From assembly GCA_050248735.1 (NCBI GenBank), contig JBFWRU010000004.1, forward strand, positions 186,001 through 250,000: 64,000 nt of DNA, in the 5' to 3' direction. The position numbers were made by a program, and so were the translations under genes. Shown one piece after another: positions 15,286 through 24,766 of the stretch (the stretch's first letter is position 1; each line of letters starts with the position of its first letter). The notes below the pieces were generated by a model. The model was not told where the DNA came from. It made no database searches and was given only the letters and a program-made list of their open reading frames with translations. This DNA comes from JACKFE01 sp050248735 (GTDB taxonomy: Bacteria > Nitrospirota > Nitrospiria > Nitrospirales > UBA8639).

Positions 15286-18200
15286 TTATGCCTGGTGGCC
15301 GGAAGGTTGAACGGAATACCGTGACACATTTCGACGAGCCCATTTCTGCTGGGCTTCCATGACAAGCGTGAATAAGGCCGGAATCACGATTAACGTAAAG
15401 ACGGTTGACACCAACAACCCTCCCAAAACAACACTGCCAATCCCGCGATAGAGCTCCGACCCTGCTCCGGATGACACCACCAACGGGAAAAGCCCAAATA
15501 GTGTGGTGAGCGTGGTCATCATGATCGGCCGAACCCGGATTTTGACCGATTCACGCATTGCTTCACGGAGCGATAATCCCTCCTCGAATGCCGTTTCCAG
15601 GGAATCGGACTGTTGAGCGCCCCTCATAAAATTGAGAGCCTGATGCACGACCAGGATGGCATTGTTCACCACCACTCCGATGAGAATCACAAAACCCAGC
15701 ATGGTCAACACATCAAGCGGCTGGTAGGCGACAAAATTATTGACAAGCGACAATCCCAAAAACCCGCCCGCCGCGGCAAACGGCACGGTGAAAATAATCA
15801 CCAGGGGATAGAGAAAGCTTTCGAATAACGCCGCCATAAGCAAATAGGTAATGGTAAAGGCCAGAATAAAATTCCATTTCAACGCCTCATAGGTCTTGGA
15901 GAGATCATCGGCTTTTCCGGAAATTCTGACATTATAAAGTCGACCCAAGGTTCCTCCTTCCTTCAAAGGAATGAGGATCTGCTCCCGAATCATATCCATG
16001 GCTAGCTCCAAGGCCATGTCCGATGGCGGAATAACCTGAATCGCAATGGAACGTTCCCGCTCAATATGATTGATTTGTTCGGGGCCGGCCACCAACTGAA
16101 TATCCGCGATATTTCCGATCGTTGTGAGATTGCCCCCTTTGGTATAAATAGGAATGGTACTCAGGGCATTGGTCCGGTTAGCGAAACGATCCACTCCCCT
16201 GACGGTTAAATCAATCTCATCGCCTTCGAATTGATAATCACTGGCTTTGGCCCCGTCTACCAGAGCATCAATCGTAAAACCCAATTCCTGATTGGTCATT
16301 TGCACATCGGCCGCCCGATCGCGTTTGACAGTCACGCGGACCTCGGGACTTCCCAAATCCAGACTGGGAATGGGCCGAACTTGAGCCTCAGGAATCACGC
16401 CTTTGACCTGGCCAAAGATTTGCGTGCCCAATTCCACCAAAGTTTCCAATTCGGGCCCGGTAATTTCAATATCAATATTCCGGCCCTCTCCCAACCCCCG
16501 CTCAAAGAGCCCACGTTGGGTAATAATGCCAATCACTCCCGGCAGGTCGGCGGTGGCTTTTCGTAGAATCGGAATCAGTTCTTGAACCCGCATCGGATCA
16601 TTGACCCGCCCACCCATAAAAACCGACCGGCCGCGTGCGACATAAAAGAAATTCATAATACTGGGTCCGTCCAGAGCCGCTTCCTCGGGCGATCCCGGCT
16701 GAGCGTCCCAATAGGGATGTAACTGTTCCTCGATCACCTTTCCCATCTTCACGAATTCTTCGACATTGTATCCCGGGGGAGGCAGGAGTATGCCGATCAC
16801 GAGATTGCGATTGCCTTGCGGGAGATATTCGGCCTTGGGGAGTAAGACCCAACTGCCGATAAGCGCCACGGAGGTAAATCCGACAATGGTCACGGTTCGC
16901 CAAAAGACGCTTCCACTCAATCCATACACGAAATTTCCTAACCCGTTCTTGACCTGTTCCAAGATCGGCCTTGAAGACGCCGTGGAACCCGGAGGAACAG
17001 AGGCTGAAGATGTCATACTTTTACCCGAGGACCCAGCCTTGACAGTCTTCAATACTCGAGCCGAAAGACAGGGAATCACCGTCATGGACACAATCAGGCT
17101 GAGTCCGACACCGGCACTAATGGCAATCGCAATATCCCGAAACAACTGGCCGGACTGCTCCTCGATAAAGACAATCGGGACGAACACCGCAATGGTGGTC
17201 AGGGTGCTGGCCAGCACCGCCCCCCACACTTCCACCGTTCCATCATAGGCCGCTTGGAACAGGGATTTTCCCAATTCCCGATGCCGATAGATATTTTCCA
17301 GCACCACGATGGAGTTATCCACCAACATTCCCGCAGCGAACGTCATACCGGCCAGACTGACCACATTGAAATTTCGTCCCAGAACCCAGAGCATGATGAA
17401 TGTTCCCATCATACTGATGGGAATGGCCAATCCCACAACCAGCGTACTGCTTCCGGTTCGGAGAAAGAAGTAAAGAATGGCAATGGCCAGAATGCTTCCT
17501 ACCACAAGATTTTGCTGCACCAAGGAGAGGGACCGTTTGATGTACAAGGTTTCATCATAGACCTGGAACAAATAAAATCCGCGCGGTTCCAGAATCTCTT
17601 CATTGAGTTCGATGACCGCCTGTTTCAGGCCATCCATCGCATCCAACACATTGGCACCGGTTTGTCGAATGGCATTGACCGCAATGGAGGGATGTCCTTT
17701 TTGACGGACCACATGCGTGGCATCCTTGTATCCAATCGACACCTCGGCGATGTCCCGGACATAGACAGACGCGCCACCCCGCCGAGTGATGATGACATTT
17801 TCCACATCCTTGGGGTCACGATATTCCCCGACCGTTCGCACCACATAGGCTCGTTTGCCTTCATCAAAATCGCCCGCGCTAAAGTCTCGATTTTCCTGGT
17901 CAAGGGCTCTGGCCAGATCCAACATGCTCAAGGACCGGGCAGCCAATTTGGCTGGATCAACCGTCACGCGTAGTTCGCGTTCCCGCCCACCATACACATT
18001 CGACGCAGCTACCCCTGAAATCCGCTCAAACCTGGCCTTGATGACATCCTCGGCAAAATCCCGCATCGTTTCGATTTTCACGGGGTTGCCTTCCCGGGTA
18101 TCTAAAATAAACCAGGCCATGGCCGCTCCGCGGGTGTCCGCACTGCTGATTACCGGTTCGTCCGCTTCCAACGGATATTCCTTGACCTGATTCAAGCGAT

Positions 18201-18528
18201 TGGAAACTTGCAAGAGCGCCGTGTCAGTATTGGTGCCGGTCGGAAATCGCAAAATCACTTTCCCCTGCCCATACGAACTTTCACTGAACATCTTCTCCAG
18301 ACCCTCAACCCCCTTGAGTTGCTCCTCCTGTTCATCAATGATTTCCCGCTCCACTTCGAGAGGACTGCCTCCGGGCCATACGGTATCCACCGTCACTTCA
18401 TGTTTTTCAACATCAGGGGCCAACTGCACAGGGAGCTTGACGAGTGCCACTACGCCAAACAGCACCACCAGCAAGACACCGACAATGGTACTGACCGGAT
18501 ACCGAATGGCGGCCTGCACAAGTTTCAT
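15286..18528 (-). CDS. RND-family efflux transporter, inner-membrane pump
   Basis: At 1080 residues it has the size and two-fold repeat of AcrB-like pumps: TM1 (STIVGVLLVVLFGVVALVKLP, about 13-33), a large periplasmic loop, five helices, a second loop and the final helices. The TM4 proton-relay motif reads AGMLVDNSIVVLENIYRH, so the usual Asp-Asp pair is Asp-Asn here; this variant is known in part of the family. The cognate TM10-11 region contains GVVVNNAILVVHQALNF. Family members export drugs, solvents, lipids or dyes; the substrate is not readable. The gene overlaps the fusion-protein gene by 4 bases and belongs to a four-gene operon. Confidence 0.92.
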   Translation of the reverse strand: MKLVQAAIRYPVSTIVGVLLVVLFGVVALVKLPVQLAPDVEKHEVTVDTVWPGGSPLEVEREIIDEQEEQLKGVEGLEKMFSESSYGQGKVILRFPTGTNTDTALLQVSNRLNQVKEYPLEADEPVISSADTRGAAMAWFILDTREGNPVKIETMRDFAEDVIKARFERISGVAASNVYGGRERELRVTVDPAKLAARSLSMLDLARALDQENRDFSAGDFDEGKRAYVVRTVGEYRDPKDVENVIITRRGGASVYVRDIAEVSIGYKDATHVVRQKGHPSIAVNAIRQTGANVLDAMDGLKQAVIELNEEILEPRGFYLFQVYDETLYIKRSLSLVQQNLVVGSILAIAILYFFLRTGSSTLVVGLAIPISMMGTFIMLWVLGRNFNVVSLAGMTFAAGMLVDNSIVVLENIYRHRELGKSLFQAAYDGTVEVWGAVLASTLTTIAVFVPIVFIEEQSGQLFRDIAIAISAGVGLSLIVSMTVIPCLSARVLKTVKAGSSGKSMTSSASVPPGSTASSRPILEQVKNGLGNFVYGLSGSVFWRTVTIVGFTSVALIGSWVLLPKAEYLPQGNRNLVIGILLPPPGYNVEEFVKMGKVIEEQLHPYWDAQPGSPEEAALDGPSIMNFFYVARGRSVFMGGRVNDPMRVQELIPILRKATADLPGVIGIITQRGLFERGLGEGRNIDIEITGPELETLVELGTQIFGQVKGVIPEAQVRPIPSLDLGSPEVRVTVKRDRAADVQMTNQELGFTIDALVDGAKASDYQFEGDEIDLTVRGVDRFANRTNALSTIPIYTKGGNLTTIGNIADIQLVAGPEQINHIERERSIAIQVIPPSDMALELAMDMIREQILIPLKEGGTLGRLYNVRISGKADDLSKTYEALKWNFILAFTITYLLMAALFESFLYPLVIIFTVPFAAAGGFLGLSLVNNFVAYQPLDVLTMLGFVILIGVVVNNAILVVHQALNFMRGAQQSDSLETAFEEGLSLREAMRESVKIRVRPIMMTTLTTLFGLFPLVVSSGAGSELYRGIGSVVLGGLLVSTVFTLIVIPALFTLVMEAQQKWARRNVSRYSVQPSGHQA

Positions 18529-19634
18529 GACTTGGCTGCCTCATCTAAAATTCTGACCGGTTGCCCGGGCAGGAGACGTTCGTTGCCCGCAACCACGACC
18601 TGCATGCCTTCTTTCACCGGTCCATCCACCTCCACCAGTTCATCGAAATGGGTTAGCGGTTTTACCGGAATCTGGGTCACGGTCCCTTCATTCACGATAA
18701 AGACGTATTCTTTTCCACCCTTCAGGACCAACGCATCCTTGGGAATCACGACAGCCGCATACGGTGAACCCACATTCAATGAAACCCTGGCCACCATTCC
18801 ACTTTTAATGCGCAAGGCAGGATTCACCAAATCGACCTTCACAGGAAAGGTCCTGGCCACCGGATCGGCCTGGGCCACCACCGAAAAAACTTTTCCTTTT
18901 ATCTCTACCCCCGGCAATCCATCAAATTCTGCTATCACCCCATCCCCGGACGACACATGACGCACAAATTCCTCCGGCAGTGGGACTTCAACTTCAACAT
19001 GGGACAGATCCACCAATTCCACGACTGCTCCCCCCTCTTCGACCCATTGCCCAATCTCGGTAAATTCTTTAATAACCCACCCTGAAAATGGTGCCAGAAT
19101 GTTCGACTTCGTGAGGCGATCCTGAGCCTGACGGATTTCAGCATCAAGTTGAGTCAGGCGTTCACGAAGCGCACTTTCCTGTGTCAGGGCATCATCATAT
19201 TCCTTTTGAGTCACCAACTCCTTGGAAAAAAGCGACTTGATACGCTCCAGGTCCTTTTGTGCTTGCTCATAACGGGCCTTGGCTTCTCCAAGAGAGGCCA
19301 CTGCGGAGTCGTACCGGATTTGCAGCGTATCGGTACGAAGCTCAGCTAATACCTGTCCTTTCTTCACAAAAACTCCCTCTTTCACCGGATAGGACTTGAC
19401 CAGTCCGCCCACCTCACTGGCCACCACACTACGCTTCCATGGTTGAGCCGTTCCTACCAGGGAAACCGAACGCTGGACTTCCTTTTGTTCCACAACCACC
19501 ACCCGTACGGGCGTGGGCGGTCGACCTTTAGGAGGCTGTGCCGCCTGCTGCTCCGTACATCCCAACCAGCTAACCATGGCCAACAGCAGACAGACCCAGA
19601 ACCCCCGATTTAACCATAGAGTAACCTGCATCAT
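18525..19634 (-). CDS. RND efflux periplasmic adaptor (membrane fusion protein), lipoprotein
   Basis: About 369 residues from ATG 19634. The N-terminus (MMQVTLWLNRGFWVCLLLAM) leads to a lipobox WLGC, so the mature protein is probably lipid-anchored in the inner membrane. Then come a barrel-sandwich hybrid (VKSYPVKEGVFVKKGQVLAEL), a helical hairpin rich in Glu/Gln/Lys, the second half (ILAPFSGWVIKEFTEIGQWV) and beta-barrel domains ending with KEGMQVVVAGNERLLPGQPV. It connects the pump to the TolC-like channel. The start is supported by AAGGTAGG 8-10 bases upstream; the longer frame from 19667 would bury the signal peptide. The start lies 7 bases after the TetR gene. Confidence 0.9.
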   Translation of the reverse strand: MMQVTLWLNRGFWVCLLLAMVSWLGCTEQQAAQPPKGRPPTPVRVVVVEQKEVQRSVSLVGTAQPWKRSVVASEVGGLVKSYPVKEGVFVKKGQVLAELRTDTLQIRYDSAVASLGEAKARYEQAQKDLERIKSLFSKELVTQKEYDDALTQESALRERLTQLDAEIRQAQDRLTKSNILAPFSGWVIKEFTEIGQWVEEGGAVVELVDLSHVEVEVPLPEEFVRHVSSGDGVIAEFDGLPGVEIKGKVFSVVAQADPVARTFPVKVDLVNPALRIKSGMVARVSLNVGSPYAAVVIPKDALVLKGGKEYVFIVNEGTVTQIPVKPLTHFDELVEVDGPVKEGMQVVVAGNERLLPGQPVRILDEAAKS

Positions 19635-19641
19635 TATCAGC

Positions 19642-20277
19642 CTACCTTTTCGCTTCCAAACCGCCAAGAAAGAGATGGCCTAACCATTCCCCCTTCGCGA
19701 CCAGGGATTCTTTTGGACTGGCCTGTAAAATCCAGACATAAATGGTTGAATTCAGCATACCGTGCAGAGCCAAGGAAGTATCTTTAGGATTCACGTTTCG
19801 AAATTCCCCCGCCTTGATCCCCTCTTTAATCAGATTGGCGACCAGATCAATTTGAGCCAGATACCATTTCCAGACACGATCGCCAAACGCACTTTTCACG
19901 GTCCATTCAAACCCGCTCCATTCGGAGACATAAATACGGAAAAAGTCTCGATTCTGATCCGCAAAAGCCAACTTCACGCGAATCACCTCACGAATTTTAT
20001 TTTCCGCTGTCCGGGTATTCCGTACCGCTTCCTCCAATTGTTGGAGCATCTCTTCCACCTTTGACTCTACAAGAGAGATGTAAATATCTTCCTTGCTCTT
20101 AAAAAATTTATAGAGCGTCCCCATGGCAAATTGGGCAGCTTCCGCAATTTCGGCCATACTGGTTTTAAAAAACCCGTTTTTTGAAAATAGTCCTTCCGCT
20201 GCAGAGAGAATTTCATCTCGCCGCGCTTCATATTCCCGCTGTTTTCGTTCTGACCGTGGATTAGTGCCGGACTTCAT
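19642..20277 (-). CDS. TetR/AcrR-family regulator of the RND operon
   Basis: About 211 residues. The N-terminal helix-turn-helix is typical: ILSAAEGLFSKNGFFKTSMA, EIAEAAQFAMGTLYKFFKSK, then EDIY. The C-terminal ligand-binding half (EVIRVKLAFADQNRDFFRIY) resembles regulators with a TetR_C-type domain. It is the first gene of the operon, so it probably represses its own transcript and the pump. A half-site inverted repeat upstream (20332-20366) is a candidate operator. I chose ATG 20277; an in-frame GTG at 20304 is possible, and neither has a strong ribosome-binding site. Confidence 0.88.
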   Translation of the reverse strand: MKSGTNPRSERKQREYEARRDEILSAAEGLFSKNGFFKTSMAEIAEAAQFAMGTLYKFFKSKEDIYISLVESKVEEMLQQLEEAVRNTRTAENKIREVIRVKLAFADQNRDFFRIYVSEWSGFEWTVKSAFGDRVWKWYLAQIDLVANLIKEGIKAGEFRNVNPKDTSLALHGMLNSTIYVWILQASPKESLVAKGEWLGHLFLGGLEAKR

Positions 20278-20751
20278 AGTTTGATATTTCTTGAACAACC
20301 ACAATTACATAAGCAAGTTTATTCTAAAAGATGAATGATAATTACACAAGATGAAATCATCATTCACTTTATATCGGTCTCCCGTTCTTCAACCTGAGTT
20401 CTTCCTCCTATGCTCAAGGTAGAAATTGCCTACTAGATAAAGAGTTGTTTGGGCATCCCCCAGCTCAGATCTCTGGATGATGAAGGTGTCACATGCCTCT
20501 AGCATACCTTTTTTCAGGAAACCCGATTTCGTAATAAATAGGCTTTACCCGCACCTTCGTCCTATCATGCAGGTTGTCGCTTTCAAGCCTGAGCTTGCTG
20601 TCCGAGGAAACAAGGAATTAGCATGCTCATAGGTCAATGCATACATCCACCTTTCCCCTACGGACACAATTCCCAATAATTGACTCTATAATGCCCATGG
20701 TCATTTCGAATTCTATCCGGCTCACAAACATACACCACTGAAAAACACATT
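20278..20751. other. Intergenic region between divergent genes
   Basis: About 470 bases between the TetR gene (left) and the glycosidase-like lipoprotein gene (right). It holds the operator candidate at 20332-20366 and a perfect TATAAT at 20687-20692, 60 bases before the rightward gene, with no good -35 box. No coding frame is convincing. Confidence 0.5.
20332..20366. promoter_or_regulatory. Inverted repeat, possible TetR operator
   Basis: TGAATGAT (20332-20339) and its exact complement ATCATTCA (20359-20366) are separated by 19 bases, about 55 bases upstream of the TetR start codon. The spacing is wider than in most TetR operators, so each half could also be part of a separate site. Function is inferred from position. 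Confidence 0.35.
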
Positions 20752-22395
20752 ATGGTGATCCGGACAACAGGGTATATGGCATTTTTTATGAGCCTGATGA
20801 TTATATGGCAAGGTTGCAGCCAAGAAGATTTGCCTCAATCGAAAAGCCATCAGCCATGCCCCGATCCGCCTCAGGAGACTATTCAGCCTACCCTTCTGAA
20901 CTCCACCAGAACATCCCCGATAGATACCCCCATATTAAAAATCAAGAATGCTCCGGGATTGCTTGGCGTTCACCCTCAGAATCCTGCGTATTTTCAAAAT
21001 AGACTGACGGGCGAAGCCGTGTTCCTTCATGGATTCGACCACTTTCGCGGTCTTCAGGAAGTTAATAACAATGGAGTGGATCCTCTCGACTTTCAGGCAT
21101 TGGTTGAGCAGCTCAAGGGCTACAACCATAATTTTCTGCGATTGTGGGTATGGGAACATTTTGGGAGGATAAGTGAGGCTAATGAAATTCACCAAGGGAA
21201 ACCGAGCCAGGTTCTTCCCCCCCATATCTACCAACGAACCGGGCCCGGAAACGCTATCGATGGTCTACCGAAGTTTGATCTTTTCAAATTTGACCAACTT
21301 TACTTCGATCGAATGCGGCGGCGTATTATCAATGCCGGGGAAGGCGGAATCTGGGTCTCGGTCATGCTCTTTCAGGGGTGGAGCATTCAAGGCCTTGGCC
21401 CTCAAGCCAATACCCCGTGGCAAGGCCATCCATTCAACGATCGTAACAACATCAACGGAGTCAGCGGTGATTTCGACCAGGACGGAAATGGGTGGGAAGT
21501 CCACACTCGCACAAACCCTTCAATCAACACCCTTCACGAAGCCTATGTGAAAAAGGTCATTGACACCGTCGGTGATTTGGACAATGTGCTCTATGAGATT
21601 TCCAATGAGAGCGTGGCGACCGAAATACCTGGCAAGTGCCATCATATTACCAGAGTCAGAGATTGGTCATATCATCTCATCGATCTTATTCATCGTTACG
21701 AACAGGAGAAGGGGTACGGACCCCACCCGGTCGGTTTATCGGGATATCGCCCCATTCCAGGAGATCCTCCGTTACGAAAAACCAACCCGCTCCTTGTGGC
21801 GAGTCCCGCAGAATATATTTCCCCAAGTGGATCACCGTGGTCGGGTGACGAAGCCTGGAAACATGATCCCCCTGCGGCCACAGGGGATAAGGTGATCATT
21901 GCCGATACGGATCATATTCAACCCGACAAGCATGGTGGTCCGGGAATCCGTTCCTGGGAATGGCGAGCCTTCACACGCGGGCACAACTTGAACGCCGTAG
22001 ATGGCGATCCCCAACAAGGGGTTAATTGGTTTTCATCCGGTGATTCCAAGACCATGCAGGCCATGGCACGCTATGTGAAAATGGTTCATTTAGTATCCAT
22101 GCGACCCTACCCTGACCTCTCCAGCACCACATACTGTTTAGCGGACCCTGGGCATGCGTATATTGTGTACCAACCCCTCAAAGGGGCTGAATCAGCGCAG
22201 ACAGGGCAGTTGATTCAACTACACCTCAAAGACGGCGAATATGAATATGAGTGGTTCAATCCAACCACAAATAAAATAACTCAGGCCGGACATATCATAG
22301 AAGAAAGCACGGGAGTGACTACGTTCACACCCCCGTTCAACGATCATGCCGTCCTTTTCCTTAAACGACACACAGAAAATCCCGAAGTGAAATAA
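20752..22395 (+). CDS. Lipoprotein with glycoside-hydrolase-like TIM barrel
   Basis: A 547-residue protein with a signal ending in the lipobox WQGC (19-22), then a Pro/Ser/Thr linker. From about residue 70 the sequence looks like a (beta/alpha)8 glycosidase: FLHGFDHFRG, NHNFLRLWVWEHFGR, GGIWVSVMLFQGWSIQG, VLYEISNES (E286 a candidate acid/base) and VIIADTDHI. The C-terminal 80 residues (KDGEYEYEWFNPTTNKI and on) resemble the small beta domain called the putative collagen-binding domain, found after DUF4038/GH140-like barrels. Substrate and activity are unknown; conservation of a second catalytic acid cannot be confirmed by eye. It stands alone with its own promoter region. An inactive, binding-only role is possible. 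Confidence 0.7.
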   Translation: MVIRTTGYMAFFMSLMIIWQGCSQEDLPQSKSHQPCPDPPQETIQPTLLNSTRTSPIDTPILKIKNAPGLLGVHPQNPAYFQNRLTGEAVFLHGFDHFRGLQEVNNNGVDPLDFQALVEQLKGYNHNFLRLWVWEHFGRISEANEIHQGKPSQVLPPHIYQRTGPGNAIDGLPKFDLFKFDQLYFDRMRRRIINAGEGGIWVSVMLFQGWSIQGLGPQANTPWQGHPFNDRNNINGVSGDFDQDGNGWEVHTRTNPSINTLHEAYVKKVIDTVGDLDNVLYEISNESVATEIPGKCHHITRVRDWSYHLIDLIHRYEQEKGYGPHPVGLSGYRPIPGDPPLRKTNPLLVASPAEYISPSGSPWSGDEAWKHDPPAATGDKVIIADTDHIQPDKHGGPGIRSWEWRAFTRGHNLNAVDGDPQQGVNWFSSGDSKTMQAMARYVKMVHLVSMRPYPDLSSTTYCLADPGHAYIVYQPLKGAESAQTGQLIQLHLKDGEYEYEWFNPTTNKITQAGHIIEESTGVTTFTPPFNDHAVLFLKRHTENPEVK

Positions 22396-22455
22396 CCGGA
22401 AAGTAGGGCGAAAAGTCACCCTGACTTTATAAAACTAATAAGTGAGGATTTAATT

Positions 22456-23064
22456 CTACGCGCCGCCGACCCCTTCTATGGTTTGTCCACCGGAAACTCC
22501 TCCTGACACGACAAAAGCCATCACATCCGCGCTTTCCACTTCCAACGGACGCACTTGTGCCTTGGGAAAGATCAAAACATGGCCTGCAAAGTTATAGGAT
22601 TGCGGAAAGTAAACCGCCACATGATCCAACAGACCCAAAAATTTCAAGTCGCTTCGCGTCACAAATCCCACGGCTTCACCATAACCATTGGTGCTAAGGG
22701 CCACCAGGACCGGCTGATCAAACCGGCGCTTTTCACCCATAAAGGCCGCAATCAGATCCTTCAACGAAGTATAGAGAATCTTGACGAACGGCGCTCTGAT
22801 TAACAGCCCTTCCATCAAATCCAACAATTTTTGAACAAACATGGTAGAGGCGTATCTTCCGGTAACCGTGATCAGCATGAGCGTGACCAAAATCCCCAAC
22901 CCCGGAATGGGAATATTCAACCACCCGTCTATAGCTTCCAAAATCATCCAGGCCACATAAATCGTGGTCACAACCGGAACCAATATTAACAGGCCTTCAA
23001 AAAAATTCTTGGCCAACTCGTTCATATTCATACCTTCCCAAAACCTTGGCCGCTTAAATTCCAT
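22456..23064 (-). CDS. DUF502 family membrane protein
   Basis: About 202 residues. The N-terminal half has two transmembrane helices (FEGLLILVPVVTTIYVAWMI and LGILVTLMLITVTGRYA). Then come the family's typical PFVKILYTSLKDLIAAFMGEK and a soluble C-terminal part (GFVTRSDLKFLGLLDHVAVYFPQ, VLIFPKAQVRPLEV). The role of DUF502 proteins is not established; some plant homologues are called COV proteins and relate to vesicle traffic. The start at ATG 23064 is backed by AAGGGAG about 9 bases upstream; a further ATG at about 23031 with AAGG is also possible. The gene is convergent with the glycosidase-like gene. Confidence 0.82.
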   Translation of the reverse strand: MEFKRPRFWEGMNMNELAKNFFEGLLILVPVVTTIYVAWMILEAIDGWLNIPIPGLGILVTLMLITVTGRYASTMFVQKLLDLMEGLLIRAPFVKILYTSLKDLIAAFMGEKRRFDQPVLVALSTNGYGEAVGFVTRSDLKFLGLLDHVAVYFPQSYNFAGHVLIFPKAQVRPLEVESADVMAFVVSGGVSGGQTIEGVGGA

Positions 23065-23305
23065 ATCGCATGACTCCCTTTTCAAAAGGTGAATATGTCC
23101 GATCCGGGCTTTTCAGATTCCTGAGGCACCATTCATCGGCCTATTCCTCAGTGGTAACGAACTGAAAATCCATGGGAAATGTACCCCACCCTCAACAGAC
23201 GCACAAGCCGGGGATCGGAAGATCCAACGATAAAAAGAGAGGTTACAGGGATTCATCCAATTCAGTACAATAGACCGAACCCATTAACGAAGAAGGAGAT
23301 TCATC

Positions 23306-23572
23306 ATGGCACAGAGCAGTTCAGACACGGGCAGTACTTCCTCTCAAGCCCCTTCCAATGTCCCCGAAACCGAAATTCTTCATGTGGCCGTTCAACGTGA
23401 AGGCCAACAGGTCAGTACCAAGTGGGGACTCCACCCGAGCCTGAAGGATGAACTAAAACCTGAGGAATGGAAAGAACTCACCGAAATTATGGGAAAGGTG
23501 ACAACCTTGGTCGGCAACCGGTTTTCGAAGGTCCTCAATAAGGCCGAGGAAGACGTGGGCGGAACCGCCTAG
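23306..23572 (+). CDS. Small acidic hypothetical protein
   Basis: An 88-residue protein with a very good ribosome-binding site (AAGGAGATT before ATG 23306). The first 25 residues are Ser/Thr/Gln-rich and look disordered. The rest is a compact, probably helical segment (HPSLKDELKPEEWKELTEIMGKV). No signal, membrane helix or cysteine is present. I do not recognise the family. It is transcribed towards the SDR gene on the other strand, 22 bases away. Confidence 0.7.
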   Translation: MAQSSSDTGSTSSQAPSNVPETEILHVAVQREGQQVSTKWGLHPSLKDELKPEEWKELTEIMGKVTTLVGNRFSKVLNKAEEDVGGTA

Positions 23573-23594
23573 CCTGATCGGATAATTTGCTTGA

Positions 23595-24596
23595 CTATCC
23601 TTCGGAAGCACCCGGTAAATATCCATGATCCCGGAACCACCTTACGGCATCTTCCAAAGCATGGCTAATCGAACTACGGGGATACTCCAATTCCCGTAGC
23701 GCCTTCGAGCAGTCATAATGTTGCATGTGGGCCATGACTTCGAGAAAAATCAGGGGAAATTCCGGAGGCCAGCCACGGGCACAGGCAATCCACTCACCCA
23801 CCCTGGCTGCCCACCGCGCCAACGAAAAGGGCACAGGCACCTGCGGGGGAGACACACCGGACACTTCAGCAATCAGATCGTAGAGTTCGTGTTGTGTCGT
23901 GTTCCAATTTCCCACCAAATATCGCTCACCGATTCGTCCCCGTTCGGCTGCTCGCATCATCGCCACCGCGACGTCCCGCACATCAATGACATTCACCGGC
24001 CCAGGGACATAGAACGGCATTTTGCCTTTGGCAATCATCAGAATTTGCGTCCCGCTCGTAGGGCGCTGATCGTAGGCACCGAAAAATTCTGTGGGAACTA
24101 TGACCACAGCCGGGATCCCCTGTTTCCCGGCCTGTAATACCCGATCTTCCATGGCCACCTTCGCCATCAGGTAGGGATTATTTGTAAACCGCGTGGAAAA
24201 GGAACAGGTTTCGTTCGCCAATCGACCCGGCTGCCTGGGAAATCCGATCGTTGAAAGAGAACTGGCAAAGACTAACCGTTCATTTCCAGCGTTCCTTATC
24301 GCTTCCAAGAGCATGTGCGTTTCTTTGAGCGCCTGCCTTTTGGCTTCATTCACCGGAATGGTGGTACGTGGATAATAGCCCGCAACATGATACACCACCT
24401 GCATGCCCTCGCAGGCACGCCTGAGGGAGATGCCATCATTCAGGTCACCTTCCACATGCTCTACTGAAAGCCCATCAAGGGTGAAGATTCGGCTAAAGGA
24501 CCGGTGCAGCACACGAACGGTATGCCCATGCTCGAGCAATACCCGAACTAAATTGGCTCCGAGCTGTCCGGTTCCACCGATAACTAAGGATTTCAT
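23595..24596 (-). CDS. Extended SDR, NAD-dependent epimerase/dihydroflavonol reductase-like
   Basis: A 333-residue Rossmann-fold enzyme. The nucleotide-binding motif is GGTGQLGANLV (8-18), followed by VEGDLNDGISL and YHVAGYY. The catalytic Ser region is FASSLSTIGF, and the Tyr-x3-Lys pair is in NPYLMAKVAMED. This is the layout of DFR-like/HpnA-type extended SDRs that act on sugar-nucleotides, steroids or hopanoid-side-chain substrates. HpnA proteins usually sit in hopanoid clusters; none of those genes are next to it, so I keep the general name. Length and active site are intact. Confidence 0.85.
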   Translation of the reverse strand: MKSLVIGGTGQLGANLVRVLLEHGHTVRVLHRSFSRIFTLDGLSVEHVEGDLNDGISLRRACEGMQVVYHVAGYYPRTTIPVNEAKRQALKETHMLLEAIRNAGNERLVFASSLSTIGFPRQPGRLANETCSFSTRFTNNPYLMAKVAMEDRVLQAGKQGIPAVVIVPTEFFGAYDQRPTSGTQILMIAKGKMPFYVPGPVNVIDVRDVAVAMMRAAERGRIGERYLVGNWNTTQHELYDLIAEVSGVSPPQVPVPFSLARWAARVGEWIACARGWPPEFPLIFLEVMAHMQHYDCSKALRELEYPRSSISHALEDAVRWFRDHGYLPGASEG

Positions 24597-24766
24597 GCTG
24601 AGGCCGATTTAATGAATGGAAGGCTAGGAGGTCGAAGGAAAGACTTCCATCTAATCCGATTACCGAAAACATCCTGCCTGATATGCGATTGGGAAAACCG
24701 TGCGCCTGGCTATAGACCAAATGTCTCCATAGAGTTAGTGGAGCCGGTCAATTGAAATTTGAGACC

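Noticed and set aside
22405..22440. Short inverted repeats between the glycosidase-like and DUF502 genes as a terminator
   Set aside because: The stems are only 4-5 bases and no T-run of useful length follows.
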